From NCBI GenBank assembly GCA_934746785.1, contig CAKVFO010000076.1, positions 1-16,275 on the forward strand: 16,275 bases of DNA, given 5' to 3'. The stretch comes from an uncultured Clostridium sp. (GTDB lineage Bacteria; Bacillota; Clostridia; Clostridiales; Clostridiaceae). Below the pieces are notes generated by a model. That model had not been told where the DNA came from. It saw only the letters and a program-made list of their open reading frames with translations, and ran no database searches. Position numbers and translations under genes: made by a program. Positions 1-8,058 of the stretch are shown piece after piece (the first letter of the stretch is position 1; every line of letters starts with the position of its first letter).

Positions 1-83
1 CTTTTTTACAAGTTTATTATAGTTCTAAGGTCAGGGAAGGTCAAAGTTTTATTAAACCTTCCTTTATTAACTCTTTTTGCATA

Positions 84-1046
84 TTACTCATTTAAATAGT
101 TTATCTCACTATTACTATTACTTTCATTGTTTTCCTCTATTTTTCTATATATCTCTGACATTCTATTACCTTTTAAAAAACTTTCTATTTTTTTAAAATC
201 ATCTGATTTAAGATTTTTCAATCTAACTAGATTCTCAAAACTATTTAAACTTGGATCAAATAGAGCCTTTAAGTTATTGCATAGCCTCTTATTTTTCATC
301 TGTTTTAAACGCTCTATATTACCATTTCTAGTATAGGGTTGTTTCGTATGAGGTTTTTCATAATTTATACTAACAGTAAGCCCCTCTACTTTTATCTCCT
401 CATCTAAATATCCTGCATTTCTTATCCCCTTTAGAAAAGCTTCTAACATATAATTATCTTTTAAAGTTATATCAATACTCATACTTAATTCTTCTGGTTC
501 CGAGTATTCACCTAAGATAAATCCTGTTATCCACCAGAAGAATCCTTCTCTTTTTAAGAGCTTTTTTTCACCTTTACTTAAAGAAAACTTTACACTAATA
601 TCATTATTTTCATCTATCGCTTCATAAAGTGTGGAATTAAATAATTCTTTAATTTGACTCCTACTTTTATAAATTCCTACTTCTGCGCCTGTACACATTC
701 CATACTGACCTTTCCAGAACTCTATAAGCCACTTTTTATTCTCATAATCAAAATATATTGGTTCACAATCAATTATCATGTCAAAAGAAGGTGCAGCTTC
801 ATCATATAACTTGCAATATCCATATTTCTTCTGCCATGCATCATTCCTAGAATAAAAGATATCCTGATTTGAATCATAATCGTATCCTAATTTTATCATT
901 ATATCTCTTATTTTTTCTTCATCGCTTAATTTATATTTCCTAAAAATACTTCTAATTATAGACGTATGACTTTCAACTAAGATTACAATAATTGTAACTA
1001 CTACAAAAGTAACATAAAATAAAATATTTAAGCTCTGTTCATCCAC
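84..1046 (-). CDS. Membrane-anchored DUF4474-like protein, unknown function
   Basis: A 320-residue protein with one strongly hydrophobic segment at about residues 7-25, so it is probably anchored in the membrane with the rest on one side. The best-preserved-looking block is residues 53-127 (GYDYD, DIFYS, DAWQ, YGYC, YDEAAP, IIDCEPIYF, WLIEFWKGQYG, TGAEVGIYK). It resembles what I remember of the uncharacterised DUF4474 domain of clostridia; that identification is from memory and moderate. The tail from about residue 260 is lysine- and asparagine-rich and looks low in constraint. The start is GTG, chosen because AGGAAG lies about 12 bases upstream; an ATG six bases further in is out of frame. 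It is transcribed away from the SH3-like gene at 1177. Biochemical function is unknown. Confidence 0.8.
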   Translation of the reverse strand: MDEQSLNILFYVTFVVVTIIVILVESHTSIIRSIFRKYKLSDEEKIRDIMIKLGYDYDSNQDIFYSRNDAWQKKYGYCKLYDEAAPSFDMIIDCEPIYFDYENKKWLIEFWKGQYGMCTGAEVGIYKSRSQIKELFNSTLYEAIDENNDISVKFSLSKGEKKLLKREGFFWWITGFILGEYSEPEELSMSIDITLKDNYMLEAFLKGIRNAGYLDEEIKVEGLTVSINYEKPHTKQPYTRNGNIERLKQMKNKRLCNNLKALFDPSLNSFENLVRLKNLKSDDFKKIESFLKGNRMSEIYRKIEENNESNSNSEINYLNE

Positions 1047-1176
1047 CTTTTAATGTCACTTCCTAACTATATTTTATATAATATAGTATTCAGATATCTA
1101 TATTTATGTTAACTAGTACTTATTTAAGAGTTAATTAAATATACTTATATATGTACTTTTAAAGGAGATAATACCT

Positions 1177-1608
1177 ATGAAATTCATATTACTTTTGATT
1201 ATAGCTAGCATTGTAATTTATATAATCTATATTTACTTTTCAAATGAGCAGGCTAAACTAAAACACAAACTTGTAGTAATTGCCCAACATAATGAAGCAT
1301 TAAAAAAGGAACTTTGTATGAACAAATCAACAAATATCTCTGCAAAATTTACTCCTCCATTAAACGACTCTGGTATATTAAACGAAGGAGTAAATATCTA
1401 TATTGCACCTATTAATAATTCATCTATAATTAATAAAAACAAAACACCAATACAAGTCGATATTCTTGATGAGTGTAATTTATCAGATATAACATGGTTA
1501 TATATTAGTCTCCCTTTAGAATCAAATATAAACTGTCATGGATGGGTCAAAAAAAATGATTTTTCAATGCTTTGCTCTAAAACTAAAGATATAGAACCTA
1601 TTAACTAA
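1177..1608 (+). CDS. Membrane-anchored SH3-like domain protein, hypothetical
   Basis: A 143-residue protein with an N-terminal hydrophobic segment (about residues 2-21) without an obvious cleavage site, so probably a membrane anchor with an extracellular domain. Residues 24-50 look helical. Residues 59-133 have the pattern of a bacterial SH3 domain: a short strand-rich module with the late motifs WLYISLP (107-113) and HGWVKKNDF (121-129), like the W-x-x-V and G-W-V strands of cell-wall SH3b domains. That assignment is by pattern only. A strong Shine-Dalgarno (AAAGGAG) precedes the ATG. SH3b modules usually bind peptidoglycan or peptides, but no catalytic domain is attached here, so its role is unknown. 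It is a single-gene unit, divergent from 1046 and convergent with the protease gene. Confidence 0.75.
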   Translation: MKFILLLIIASIVIYIIYIYFSNEQAKLKHKLVVIAQHNEALKKELCMNKSTNISAKFTPPLNDSGILNEGVNIYIAPINNSSIINKNKTPIQVDILDECNLSDITWLYISLPLESNINCHGWVKKNDFSMLCSKTKDIEPIN

Positions 1609-1673
1609 AAAGAGGATGTATTAAAAGAAATACTTTACCTGAAATATATTCTAATATCAAAAAAGATAAAATG

Positions 1674-1746
1674 AAGAGGCTTATAGCAAAATTTTTAACA
1701 TTGCGCAAGGCAAATTAGTCAGTTAAAAATTTTCTATAAGCCTCTT
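1674..1746. terminator. Long hairpin between convergent genes, likely bidirectional terminator
   Basis: An outer 13-base-pair stem (1674-1686 with 1734-1746) and an inner 12-base-pair stem (1688-1699 with 1722-1733) are separated only by one bulged base at 1687. The 22-base loop contains the palindrome TTGCGCAA (1701-1708). It lies between the stops of the convergent genes ending at 1608 and 1772. The minus-strand transcript runs into a T-rich stretch; the plus-strand tail is weaker. The stem is longer than a usual clostridial terminator. Confidence 0.65.
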
Positions 1747-1771
1747 TATAAATAAAGGTAAGCAAGAATTT

Positions 1772-2719
1772 CTATAATAGAGTAGTAAACCACATTGCTA
1801 TAACATATACTACTACAATTAAGATTAGAGGTAGATTTATTATATTTTCCTCTACTTCTTCATTACGTATCATATCAGTTTCTAAAGGAATTCCATAAGC
1901 TAACTTTCGCTCCATATCCCATTTTTCAAGCAGCTTTAATAGTTTAAATATTATCCCAAATACACATATACCACCAATTATTGCATACTTTATATATATC
2001 ATTTTCTCATTTAATGATAATAATGTTAAATCACTACTCTCAGCTGCTGAACTTACAGCTGAACTTTGTAATTTCTGTAAAGTAACAGACATAGAATTTA
2101 CAGTAAAATGCAATATCATTGATGAAAAGATACTATTAGTTACTCTTACTAAGTATGCCATAACAAATCCTAAGACACTTGCATATAGAAACTGATGAAA
2201 ATCTAAGTGAAATATTCCAAATAATATTCCTGTAACTAAAGCAGCTTTAAATTTAGATTGATTATTATATCCTGATAACACTATACCTCTTAATGTTACT
2301 TCCTCAGTTATGGATGGCATAACTCCAAATAATAAAATCATAACGATATATGGAGTTGAAGAAATAGATGAAATATACTCTCCTACGTTATTCTCCGCAA
2401 ACATAGAACTAATAATTGCTGTACATGCCATAAGAGGATATGTTAAAACAGATATCAATAAAATTATTCCTACATCTTCAATATGTAATTTATTTAACCT
2501 CAAAGTCTCCTTTACATTACTTTTAGTAACTATAAAATAAATAACTGCTGGTACTAAAAATAATATAATATGACTAAGTGCTAATCTTATTCTTGTGTCT
2601 GTAATTCCTAAGAAGTAAAATACAAATGCTAAAATAAAAGGTACAAAAATAGAACCTAATAATATTAATAGAAAATATACATTACTTCTAGTTAAGTCAT
2701 TCTTACATATCTTTCTCAT
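1772..2719 (-). CDS. CPBP (CAAX/ABI) family intramembrane metalloprotease
   Basis: A 315-residue multi-pass membrane protein carrying the CPBP/ABI family motifs: EEVTLR (E139, E140, R144), FGIFH (F167, H171) and HFTVN (H204, N208). In characterised family members these glutamates and histidines form the metal-dependent active site inside the membrane. About eight hydrophobic segments are visible, including one at the extreme C terminus (residues 296-314). In bacteria the family is tied to peptide or bacteriocin handling and self-immunity, but no bacteriocin gene is visible here, so the substrate is unknown. The reading frame extends upstream to a TTG at 2764. I chose the ATG at 2719 because AAGGAG lies ten bases before it; the extra 15 residues would be lysine- and arginine-rich and unsupported. 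A TATAAT at 2744-2749 could be its -10 box, with no clear -35. It faces the SH3-like gene across the hairpin at 1674-1746. Confidence 0.9.
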   Translation of the reverse strand: MRKICKNDLTRSNVYFLLILLGSIFVPFILAFVFYFLGITDTRIRLALSHIILFLVPAVIYFIVTKSNVKETLRLNKLHIEDVGIILLISVLTYPLMACTAIISSMFAENNVGEYISSISSTPYIVMILLFGVMPSITEEVTLRGIVLSGYNNQSKFKAALVTGILFGIFHLDFHQFLYASVLGFVMAYLVRVTNSIFSSMILHFTVNSMSVTLQKLQSSAVSSAAESSDLTLLSLNEKMIYIKYAIIGGICVFGIIFKLLKLLEKWDMERKLAYGIPLETDMIRNEEVEENIINLPLILIVVVYVIAMWFTTLL

Positions 2720-2838
2720 CAAAAATTTTCTCCTTAAATTTTTATTATATTGTATATTTAACAAATAATATGGGAATATTTATTAATGAAGCGAGATGCT
2801 TTTATAATCGCCTCTCCCCCATTTTATTTATATACGTT

Positions 2839-2880
2839 TCAATCCCTCTTAATTTTTAAGGGGGATTGATTCTTTTTATT
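2839..2880 (+). terminator. Hairpin at the 3' end of cinA, U-tract on the opposite strand
   Basis: A 12-base-pair stem (2839-2850 with 2858-2869, one G/T pair) encloses a seven-base loop. The T-rich tail TTCTTTTTATT follows on the plus strand and overlaps the cinA stop codon. On the cinA strand the bases after the stem are AACGTATATAAA, a poor U-tract. It may therefore end antisense transcription, or protect the cinA mRNA end, rather than act as a classical terminator for cinA. Confidence 0.5.
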
Positions 2881-4123
2881 ATATATTATCTTCTAATATA
2901 GCTCTTCTAACTTTATCTAAAGCTTCAACAGCAGCCTTAGTTCTTACCTCTTTTCTGTCTCCTGAAAAAACATGTCTATATGCCTTTACATTCCCCTTAT
3001 AATAAAGGCCAATATATACAAGCCCTACTGGCTTTTCCTTAGTGCCACCACCTGGACCAGCAATGCCTGTAGTAACAACAGAAATATCTGATCCTGTTCT
3101 TTCTGCTATTCCTAATGCCATTTCTCTTGCAGTTTCTTCACTGACTGCTCCTACTGTATCAAGAGTTTCCTTTTTAACTTTTAAAGTTCTCATCTTTGCT
3201 TCATTTGAATAAGTTACAGCTCCCTCTAAGAAAGAATCTGAAATTCCTGGATAATTAATTAACCTACTTGCAATCATCCCCCCAGTACAAGATTCAGCCG
3301 TAGAAATAGTAAGTTTTTTATTAATTAATAAATTTCCTACAACTTCCTCAATCTTAATATTTTCACCTTCTGCATAACACTTAATTCCAAACCTATCTTT
3401 TATTATCTCTTTAACAGGCTTAATTAATTTTAATGCTTCTTCTTCATTATCAGCTTTAGCTGTAATTCTTAAAATTACATCCTCTTCTTTAGCATATGGT
3501 GCAATTGTTGGATTCATTCCTGAATTAATTAAATCTTCTACCTTTTTTGCCATCTTGCTTTCACCAATTCCTAAAAGCCTTAAAGTTTCAGATTTTATTA
3601 TTCCATTTCCCTTTTTCATTAAATGCTCTTTTACATAATTTAAATACATAGGTTTCATTTCTCTTGGAGGCCCTGGAAGAATAACTATCATCTTATTATC
3701 TTTCTCTAAAATAGCTCCTGGTGCTGTTCCATTTGGATTTTCTAACACTATTGCTTCTTTAGGGAAATAAACTTGCTTTAAATTATTATCTGTAAGCTCT
3801 TTTCCTACTTTATTAAAATAGTTAACTAACTCTTCATAAGACTTTTTATGAAGTTCCATCTCCATGCCAAAATACTTACAGGCAGTTTCCTTAGTTAAAT
3901 CATCTCCGGTTGGTCCAAGGCCTCCTGTAGTAATTACAATATCACTTCTACTTAGAGCAGTTTTAAAAGCTTCAAGTAATCTACCTTCATTGTCTCCAAC
4001 AACTTCCTGATTATATACTCCTATTCCTATAGATGCTAATTCCTTAGATAAAAATTGTGCATTTGTATTTACTATATCACCTAATAATATCTCTGTTCCT
4101 ACAGATATTAATTCAGCCTTCAT
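2879..4123 (-). CDS. cinA: CinA family protein (NMN deamidase / competence-damage inducible protein)
   Basis: A 414-residue cytoplasmic protein with full-length CinA architecture. An N-terminal molybdopterin-binding-like (MoCF/COG1058) domain spans about residues 1-170, with SVGTEILLGD at 7-16, TTGGLGPTGDD at 65-75 and PGPPREM at 150-156. A linker follows, then a C-terminal CinA domain at about 255-410 with AESCTGG at 276-282 and TGIAGPGG at 352-359. In characterised members the C-terminal domain deamidates nicotinamide mononucleotide, recycling it for NAD synthesis, and the N-terminal domain has ADP-ribose pyrophosphatase activity; both sets of motifs look intact. In many Firmicutes cinA sits beside recA and has competence-linked expression. 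Here it follows the histidine phosphatase gene by 46 bases and no recA is visible in the window. The Shine-Dalgarno GAGGAG lies about ten bases before the ATG. Confidence 0.96.
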   Translation of the reverse strand: MKAELISVGTEILLGDIVNTNAQFLSKELASIGIGVYNQEVVGDNEGRLLEAFKTALSRSDIVITTGGLGPTGDDLTKETACKYFGMEMELHKKSYEELVNYFNKVGKELTDNNLKQVYFPKEAIVLENPNGTAPGAILEKDNKMIVILPGPPREMKPMYLNYVKEHLMKKGNGIIKSETLRLLGIGESKMAKKVEDLINSGMNPTIAPYAKEEDVILRITAKADNEEEALKLIKPVKEIIKDRFGIKCYAEGENIKIEEVVGNLLINKKLTISTAESCTGGMIASRLINYPGISDSFLEGAVTYSNEAKMRTLKVKKETLDTVGAVSEETAREMALGIAERTGSDISVVTTGIAGPGGGTKEKPVGLVYIGLYYKGNVKAYRHVFSGDRKEVRTKAAVEALDKVRRAILEDNI

Positions 4124-4169
4124 TTATCCATCACTCCTCTATAGACTTTTATTTTAATTATATCATAAG

Positions 4170-4772
4170 CTATTCAAGGTGCTGGCTATCATTTATAAAT
4201 TCAAATTTAAATCCATCTCCACTATCAACTAACTTTGTAAGAGAAGTCTGGCCCATAACCTTATGATAATAGTTATTATCATCACTAAAATATTTATAAA
4301 TAGCTAAAAGTGCTGCTCCATGAGTAACTATAAATATAGTTTTATCCTTTTCCTTTTCTAATAAACTATCTAAAGTTTTACTTATTCTATCATATAATTC
4401 CTTCAAAGACTCTCCATTTGGTGCCTTTGCCTCCTCTACATAATTAAATATATCTGTAATTTCTTTGCCTTGTCCTACCTCTTCAAGTTCCTCTTTAGTC
4501 TTTCCTTCATAGTCACCAAAACTTAACTCCTTAAATCCTTCTTCTTGAACTATTTCTATATCTCTATCTCCCCTAATTAGCCTTGCTGTCTCCATAGTTC
4601 TCTTTAATGGACTAGCATAAATACAGTCTATATGTACATCTTTCATTCTTTCACTAAGCAGTTTTGCTTGATTAATCCCTTTCTCAGTCAACTCTGAATC
4701 CTTTTGCCCTTGGAATCTATAATCAATATTCCAAACTGTTTGTCCATGTCTAGTTATGTATACTGTGGTCAT
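4170..4772 (-). CDS. Histidine phosphatase family protein (phosphoglycerate mutase-like)
   Basis: A 200-residue cytoplasmic enzyme of the histidine phosphatase (branch 1) superfamily. It carries the phospho-acceptor motif TRHGQT (R8, H9), R58 in the SPLKRT block, acidic E82 in KELSFGDYEG, and the second catalytic histidine in VTHGAAL (H151). Length fits the small broad-specificity phosphatases annotated as phosphoglycerate mutase, CobC-like alpha-ribazole phosphatase or PhoE. The residues do not settle the substrate, and no cobalamin gene lies nearby, so a general sugar-phosphate or nucleotide phosphatase is safest. The ATG is preceded by GGAGGG. It lies 46 bases upstream of cinA and 79 bases downstream of the ROK kinase, so the three may share a transcript; a hairpin at 4790-4830 occupies the upstream gap. 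Confidence 0.93.
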   Translation of the reverse strand: MTTVYITRHGQTVWNIDYRFQGQKDSELTEKGINQAKLLSERMKDVHIDCIYASPLKRTMETARLIRGDRDIEIVQEEGFKELSFGDYEGKTKEELEEVGQGKEITDIFNYVEEAKAPNGESLKELYDRISKTLDSLLEKEKDKTIFIVTHGAALLAIYKYFSDDNNYYHKVMGQTSLTKLVDSGDGFKFEFINDSQHLE

Positions 4773-4789
4773 TATTTTCCCTCCATTTT

Positions 4790-4830
4790 AAAGTGAGCCT
4801 TATAAAACTAATTATAATAAGACCCACTTT
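4790..4830 (-). repeat. Intergenic hairpin between ROK kinase and phosphatase genes
   Basis: A 14-base-pair inverted repeat (4790-4803 with 4817-4830) has a 13-base loop. Its two imperfect positions read as G-U wobbles in minus-strand RNA but as A-C mismatches in plus-strand RNA, so it would fold best in the mRNA sense. It ends a few bases before the phosphatase Shine-Dalgarno and has no following U-tract. A leader, processing or attenuating structure is more likely than an intrinsic terminator. Confidence 0.55.
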
Positions 4831-4851
4831 TATATTAAGAGTACACTTCTA

Positions 4852-5805
4852 TTAATGATTCTTACTTTCTAATATTGCTAAAGCAGCTGCTCCTACTACA
4901 CCTGCGCTAGTACCTAATGCTGCTGGTACTATATCACAATTATCAGACATAACCTTGAAGCACCTCTCATTTACAACTTTTCGTACTCTCTCAAATAGAA
5001 TATCACCTACCTGAGTTACTCCTCCTCCTATTATAACCATTTCTGGGTCAAAAATCGATACTACATTAGCTACTCCAATTCCTAAATAATTCAAAGCCTT
5101 GTCCCTTATTTTCTTAGACTCTTTATCTCCTTTTCCAGCTTCTAAAAATACTTCATAAGAAGTTATTTTATTATAATTCTTTAAAGAAGTTTTCACTTCA
5201 GATTCTGCTACTTCTTGTCCCCTTTTTCCTATTGCAGTTCCAGATGCTAAAACTTCTAAGCAGCCTATATTTCCACAATTACATTTTGGACCTTTTGGAT
5301 TTATGGTTGTATGACCAATTTCTAATGCATTAAAAGTACTCCCCCTATATATGTTTCCATTAATAATAGCTCCTCCACCTATTCCTGTACTAACAGTCAT
5401 AAAAACTAAATTCTTTTTTCCTCTTCCTGCTCCAAACATAAACTCTCCAATAGTTGCTACATTAGCATCATTATCTAAGTAAACAGAAACTTTAAACTTA
5501 TCTTCAATAGATTTCTTAACATTAAAATTCTTAAAAGGAAGGTTTGGTGTTTCAATTATAACTCCAGTACGTACATTCAATGGTCCAGGTGAACCTATTC
5601 CTATTGCTTCAATTTCATCTATAGAAATACCCTCTTTATCTATTACTAACTCTATTGTTGATATAATTCTATTTAAAACTGCTATTTGTCCTTCATCTGC
5701 TTTAGTCTTAACAACTACATTATTTAATATATTTCCTTGGAAATCCGACAATGCAGTACTTATCTTAGTGCCTCCCAAATCTATTCCAATAACATAATTT
5801 CTCAT
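4852..5805 (-). CDS. ROK family sugar kinase, probable glucokinase
   Basis: A 317-residue cytoplasmic kinase of the ROK family. Visible landmarks are the phosphate-binding GIDLGGTK (residues 7-14), the NDAN block with probable catalytic D113, the STGIGGG glycine loop (139-145), sugar-contacting E162 and H165 in LEIGHTTI, and the structural zinc motif C175-x-C177-x4-C182 followed by LE. The zinc motif together with this length is typical of bacterial ROK glucokinases, which phosphorylate glucose with ATP. N-acetylmannosamine or fructose as substrate cannot be excluded. No helix-turn-helix precedes the kinase domain, so it is an enzyme and not a NagC- or XylR-type repressor. The frame is open to 5856, but the ATG at 5805 is preceded by GGAGAGG and begins directly with the conserved core. 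Confidence 0.93.
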   Translation of the reverse strand: MRNYVIGIDLGGTKISTALSDFQGNILNNVVVKTKADEGQIAVLNRIISTIELVIDKEGISIDEIEAIGIGSPGPLNVRTGVIIETPNLPFKNFNVKKSIEDKFKVSVYLDNDANVATIGEFMFGAGRGKKNLVFMTVSTGIGGGAIINGNIYRGSTFNALEIGHTTINPKGPKCNCGNIGCLEVLASGTAIGKRGQEVAESEVKTSLKNYNKITSYEVFLEAGKGDKESKKIRDKALNYLGIGVANVVSIFDPEMVIIGGGVTQVGDILFERVRKVVNERCFKVMSDNCDIVPAALGTSAGVVGAAALAILESKNH

Positions 5806-5894
5806 ATAATCCTCTCCAATACTTTTTAATACTCCCAATATTATTTTAAACACCATTTTATTTTAAATAAAGTATATTATGTTTTATTTTACTA

Positions 5895-5940
5895 TAAATT
5901 GAAAACTATCTATCTTAATTAATTTTCAAGATAGATAGTT
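5895..5940 (-). terminator. Intrinsic terminator after the EF-G paralogue
   Basis: A perfect 13-base-pair stem (5904-5916 with 5928-5940) has an 11-base loop and is followed on the minus strand by TTTTCAATTT. It lies 22 bases past the stop of the EF-G-like gene and separates it from the ROK kinase gene. Confidence 0.8.
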
Positions 5941-5961
5941 CTTATCTAAATCACAAAATTC

Positions 5962-8058
5962 TTATGCTTCATTTTTTAATTCTTTAAGTTCTTTACACTT
6001 ATCTATAATCTTCAAAGCTTCAGCAGGTGGAACCTCTTCATACTTATCTAAACTCATATTGAAACTTCCCTTTGCCTGAGTTATAGATCTTAAGTCTGTA
6101 GCATACTTAAATAACTCTGACATAGGAGCTTCAGCTATTAATCTTTGATATTTTCCTTCAGGCTCCATTCCTAAAACCTTTCCACGTTTCTTATTTAAAT
6201 CACCAATTACATCTCCCATGTATTCATCAGGTATTAATATTTCCATATGCATTATTGGTTCTAATAATACAGACTTAGCAAGCTCTAACCCCTTCTTATA
6301 TGCAAGGGAAGCAGCTACCTTAAACGCCATTTCTGAAGAGTCTACTGGATGATATGATCCATCATAAAGAGTTGCCTTTAATCCTATTACAGGATATCCT
6401 GCTAATACTCCATGTTTAATACAATCTCTTAATCCCTTTTCAACTGCTGGAATAAAGTTTCTAGGGACAGCTCCTCCAACAACCTTATCTACAAATTCTA
6501 AGTCCTTTTCTCCATCTTTTCTTGGCTCAAATATTATCTTAACATCGCCATATTGTCCGTGTCCGCCAGACTGTTTCTTATGTTTGCCTTGAACATCAGC
6601 CTTACCTACAACAGTTTCTCTATATGGAATTCTAGGTTCTCTTAACATTACTTCTACGCCAAATTTATTCTTTAGCTTACTTGCTATTACATCTAAGTGG
6701 GTTTCCCCAAGTCCTGAAATAATAGTTTCAGCATTTTCTATATCCCTTGTAATTGTAAATACAGGATCTTCATCTAATAACTTATTTAAAGATAAAGATA
6801 TCTTATCTTCATCACCCTTACTCTTAGGAAGCACCGCCATAGACATTACTGGTTCAGGGAAATTCATCTTATCATATATAACCTTAAAGTTACTATCACA
6901 TAAAGTATCACCCGTAGAAGTATATTGTAACTTAGCTATAGCCCCAATATCTCCTGCAACAATTTTATTTGAAGGTATCTGATTCTTACCTCTCATAAAA
7001 AACATATGATTTAATTTTTCAACTTTATTCTTATTGCTATTAACAACGCTTATATCTCCACTTAATTCTCCAGTCATAACTCTAAATAAAGATATCTTTC
7101 CTACAAATGGATCTGCAATAGTTTTAAAAACTAAAGCAGAGAAAGGCTGCTCTTGATTTATCTTTACATTAATTTCTTCATTAGTATCAATATTTATTGC
7201 CTTTTGACTTAATGCATGTTTAGGTGATGGGAAGCACTCAACAACATCTTCTAAAAAAGTATCCATTCCAATAACTTTTAAAGCTGAACCACACATTACA
7301 GGTGCTATATCTCCTGATGCACATCCATTAATTAATCCTTCGTAAATTTCAAGATCAGATAATTCACCTTCACTAAAATACTTATCTAAAAGAGCTTCAT
7401 CAGTTTCAGCTACTGCTTCTGTAATCATCATTTTACATTCCTCAACCTTTTCAACAAGTTCAGCTGGAACCTCAGTAACTTCCATTTTCTTTGTTTTATC
7501 ATTATATATTCTAGCTCTCTTAGTAATTACATTAATTACTCCTTTAAACTCATTTTCAGAACCTATAGGATATTGAATTGGAACAATACTTATTCCAAAA
7601 TTGTCTTTTAATTCAGCAAGTACTCTATCAAAGTCAGAGTTTTCTCTATCCAATTTATTTATAAAAAATGTTCTAGGTAATTTAATCTTGTTACAATAAT
7701 CCCATGCTTTTTCTGTACCTACTTGAACTCCTGTAGCTCCACATACAACTATAGTTGCTACATCAACTGCTCTCATAGCTTCTATACTTTCTCCAACAAA
7801 ATCAAAATCACCTGGTACATCTATCATATTTACTTTAACCTTTTGCCATTTCATAGGAACTATTGATGACCCTATTGAAATCTTTCTTTTCTTTTCTTCT
7901 TGATCAAAATCAGAAATAGTAGTGCCTTCTTCTATCTTTCCTAATCTTTCAGATTCTCCTGAAGAAAATAATAATGCCTCTGTTAATGAAGTTTTACCTG
8001 TAGAGCTATGCCCTACAATTCCAACATTTCTTAGATCACTAATACAATAGTCTTTCAT
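5962..8058 (-). CDS. EF-G-like translation GTPase (paralogue, not canonical EF-G)
   Basis: A 698-residue, full-length EF-G-family GTPase. G1 is GHSSTGKT (16-23), the G3 region is DVPGDFD (80-86), G4 is NKLD (134-137) and a G5-type GSALK follows. Domain II, and the domain III-V tail with the domain IV block SGGHGQYGDV, are all present. Canonical EF-G has DTPGH in G3; here the catalytic histidine position is aspartate (D84). Loss of this histidine is a mark of EF-G-like paralogues whose roles remain poorly defined. No ribosomal protein or tuf gene is adjacent, unlike the str operon of canonical fusA. The start is uncertain: the ATG at 8058 gives the family-typical N terminus (MKDY..LRNVGIVGH) but lacks a Shine-Dalgarno, while a GTG at 8103 would add 15 residues and has purine-rich GGAAGG very close upstream. 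It is terminated by the hairpin at 5895-5940. Confidence 0.93.
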   Translation of the reverse strand: MKDYCISDLRNVGIVGHSSTGKTSLTEALLFSSGESERLGKIEEGTTISDFDQEEKKRKISIGSSIVPMKWQKVKVNMIDVPGDFDFVGESIEAMRAVDVATIVVCGATGVQVGTEKAWDYCNKIKLPRTFFINKLDRENSDFDRVLAELKDNFGISIVPIQYPIGSENEFKGVINVITKRARIYNDKTKKMEVTEVPAELVEKVEECKMMITEAVAETDEALLDKYFSEGELSDLEIYEGLINGCASGDIAPVMCGSALKVIGMDTFLEDVVECFPSPKHALSQKAINIDTNEEINVKINQEQPFSALVFKTIADPFVGKISLFRVMTGELSGDISVVNSNKNKVEKLNHMFFMRGKNQIPSNKIVAGDIGAIAKLQYTSTGDTLCDSNFKVIYDKMNFPEPVMSMAVLPKSKGDEDKISLSLNKLLDEDPVFTITRDIENAETIISGLGETHLDVIASKLKNKFGVEVMLREPRIPYRETVVGKADVQGKHKKQSGGHGQYGDVKIIFEPRKDGEKDLEFVDKVVGGAVPRNFIPAVEKGLRDCIKHGVLAGYPVIGLKATLYDGSYHPVDSSEMAFKVAASLAYKKGLELAKSVLLEPIMHMEILIPDEYMGDVIGDLNKKRGKVLGMEPEGKYQRLIAEAPMSELFKYATDLRSITQAKGSFNMSLDKYEEVPPAEALKIIDKCKELKELKNEA

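Noticed and set aside
36..62. A 7-bp inverted repeat (GGAAGGT with ACCTTCC) beyond the DUF4474-like gene, possible terminator.
   Set aside because: The stem is short, the loop is long and there is no following U-tract; the support is too weak to annotate.
4057..4266. A 69-residue plus-strand frame spanning the cinA start and phosphatase end.
   Set aside because: It is antisense to two well-supported genes, with no ribosome site or domain.
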